From assembly GCA_936924635.1 (NCBI GenBank), contig CAKZHP010000039.1, forward strand, positions 1 to 5,628: 5,628 nt of DNA. The letters are read 5' to 3'. This DNA is from an uncultured Propionibacteriaceae bacterium (GTDB taxonomy: Bacteria; Actinomycetota; Actinomycetes; Propionibacteriales; Propionibacteriaceae). Position numbers and translations under genes: made by a program. Below the pieces are notes generated by a model, which did not search any database, was not told where the DNA came from, and worked only from the letters and a program-made list of their open reading frames with translations. Position 1 is the first letter of the stretch, and every line of letters starts with the position of its first letter. Shown piece after piece: positions 4,683 to 5,628 of the stretch.

Positions 4683-5606
4683 ATGTACACCTACTCCGGG
4701 ACTCCCGCCGGGCTGGACGCCAGCCTTACCGCGGTCCAGGTCCACGCCGCGATGAAGTCGCCCACGGTGCTCGCGCGTCGTGTGCGCGACATCACCCACG
4801 AGGGCTTTCTGGCCGACTGGCTGCTCACGGGTCGCTACGCGATCCAGGGCGGCGCCATCGCCTACCCCACCTCTGACACGTCCCCGTACCCCAAGGACAA
4901 CGCGGAGATCGTCGCCCCGGGCTCGCAGTACGCGCTGACCCAGATGGACGGCGGCCAGCTGGCTATCGCACAGTCCGCCAAGAACGGCATCGCCACCCAC
5001 GTGTGGGACGAGGAGATCAGCCGCCTGCTGAACGCGCCGGTCAACGACGGTCTGAGCATCCTCGCCAACGGTGTGGTCCGGTTCGTCGACTCGACCGCGA
5101 TGGCCGTGGTGCAGTCGAAGGTCACCCAGACCTACGCCTCGCAGGCATGGTCGACCGCCGCCGGCATCGTCAACGGCGTGCTCGGCGCACAGGCTGCCCT
5201 GACCAACCTCAAGGCGGGCGTCAACCCCACCGCGATCGTGCTCAACGTCACGCAGTACTCGCAGGTGATGGCGACCCTCGCCCTCGCTGGCGTGCTGCCG
5301 CGCGAGAACGTGAACGCCAACCCCTTCGTGACGGGCAACTGGCCGAACGTCCTGGGCTTCACCTGGACTGCCAGCCCGAACGCCCCGTTCGCGGACCCGA
5401 CCATGGTGGATCGGGACCTCCTGGGCGGCATGGCTGACGAGAACCTGCAGTCGCCCGAGTACCACAAGGCGGCCGGGTCCAGCGTCGAGGTGGCGGTGGA
5501 CCGGCTCCAGGGCCGCGACGGGTACGAGCTGCGCGCCCGCCGCGTGTGCGTCCCGGTCGTGACCCGCCCGTGGGCTGCGATCCGGATCACCGGGACGGGG
5601 CTCTGA
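4683..5606 (+). CDS. Major capsid protein (HK97 fold)
   Basis: A 307-residue protein that should form the head shell. The N-terminal part has a helix (about 12-35) and an extended region (about 50-90) containing AIAYPTSDTSPYPKDNAEIVAPGSQ, consistent with the E-loop and start of the P-domain. A long helical spine follows (108-145), then an A-domain-like segment with AIVLNVTQYSQVMATLA (184-200) and ENVNANPFVTG (208-218). The C-terminal strand region ends VTRPWAAIRITG. Order, length and position directly after the decoration gene all fit a capsid protein. There is no long N-terminal delta domain of the HK97 gp5 type, so scaffolding must come from elsewhere, matching the upstream protease-scaffold gene. 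The start ATG at 4683 has GAGGAG (4670-4675, spacing 7) that overlaps the previous stop. The HK97 fold is inferred from context and pattern, not from a close named homologue. Confidence 0.88.
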   Translation: MYTYSGTPAGLDASLTAVQVHAAMKSPTVLARRVRDITHEGFLADWLLTGRYAIQGGAIAYPTSDTSPYPKDNAEIVAPGSQYALTQMDGGQLAIAQSAKNGIATHVWDEEISRLLNAPVNDGLSILANGVVRFVDSTAMAVVQSKVTQTYASQAWSTAAGIVNGVLGAQAALTNLKAGVNPTAIVLNVTQYSQVMATLALAGVLPRENVNANPFVTGNWPNVLGFTWTASPNAPFADPTMVDRDLLGGMADENLQSPEYHKAAGSSVEVAVDRLQGRDGYELRARRVCVPVVTRPWAAIRITGTGL

Positions 5607-5608
5607 CT

Positions 5609-5628
5609 ATGGCGCACTACGTGAGCGG
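5609..5628 (+). CDS. Start of next head/neck gene (3' end outside window)
   Basis: An ATG lies 2 bases after the capsid stop and opens MAHYVS before the window ends. The upstream GGGACGGGG (5592-5600) is a weak purine-rich binding site 8 bases away. In this gene order the next product is often a small hypothetical protein or a head-tail connector, but six residues cannot decide. The tight spacing and same strand suggest membership of the same operon. Confidence 0.5.

Overview
The window is a high-GC, tightly packed block of the DNA-packaging and head-assembly genes of a tailed phage (order Caudoviricetes) or a prophage. Every gene reads on the + strand. Strong G/C bias at third codon positions, purine-rich Shine-Dalgarno sites and the resemblance of the terminase, portal and decoration proteins to actinophage families point to an actinobacterial host. 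No host gene, integrase, tRNA or attachment site is visible, so the sequence alone cannot separate a free phage from a prophage.

Layout from left to right: the 3' end of a likely small terminase gene (1-237); the large terminase ATPase/nuclease (234-1805, GTGA overlap); a portal protein of the DUF935 / Mu gp29-like type (1822-3081); a ClpP-fold (S14) prohead protease fused to a scaffold-like C-terminal domain (3078-4313, ATGA overlap), with a credible in-frame internal start at 3867 that would give a free scaffold; a small head decoration protein (4315-4671); an HK97-fold major capsid protein (4683-5606); and the first codons of another gene (5609 onward). The longest intergenic gap is 16 bases. 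No promoter or terminator is seen, so the block is probably one late operon transcribed from outside the window.

The genes form one assembly line. Portal, scaffold and capsid protein build the procapsid. The protease then removes the scaffold, decoration protein binds the expanding shell, and the terminase pumps DNA through the portal. The capsid protein has no long N-terminal delta domain, which fits scaffolding being supplied by the protease-scaffold gene.

The gene order is ordinary for this phage group and I do not see a wholly new system. The points most worth a second look are: the apparent loss of the first catalytic aspartate in the terminase nuclease domain; the nested protease/scaffold start; and several RNA-structure candidates, namely a hairpin enclosing the portal start codon, a 12-bp inverted repeat inside the decoration gene and a 10-bp inverted repeat at the end of the small terminase gene.
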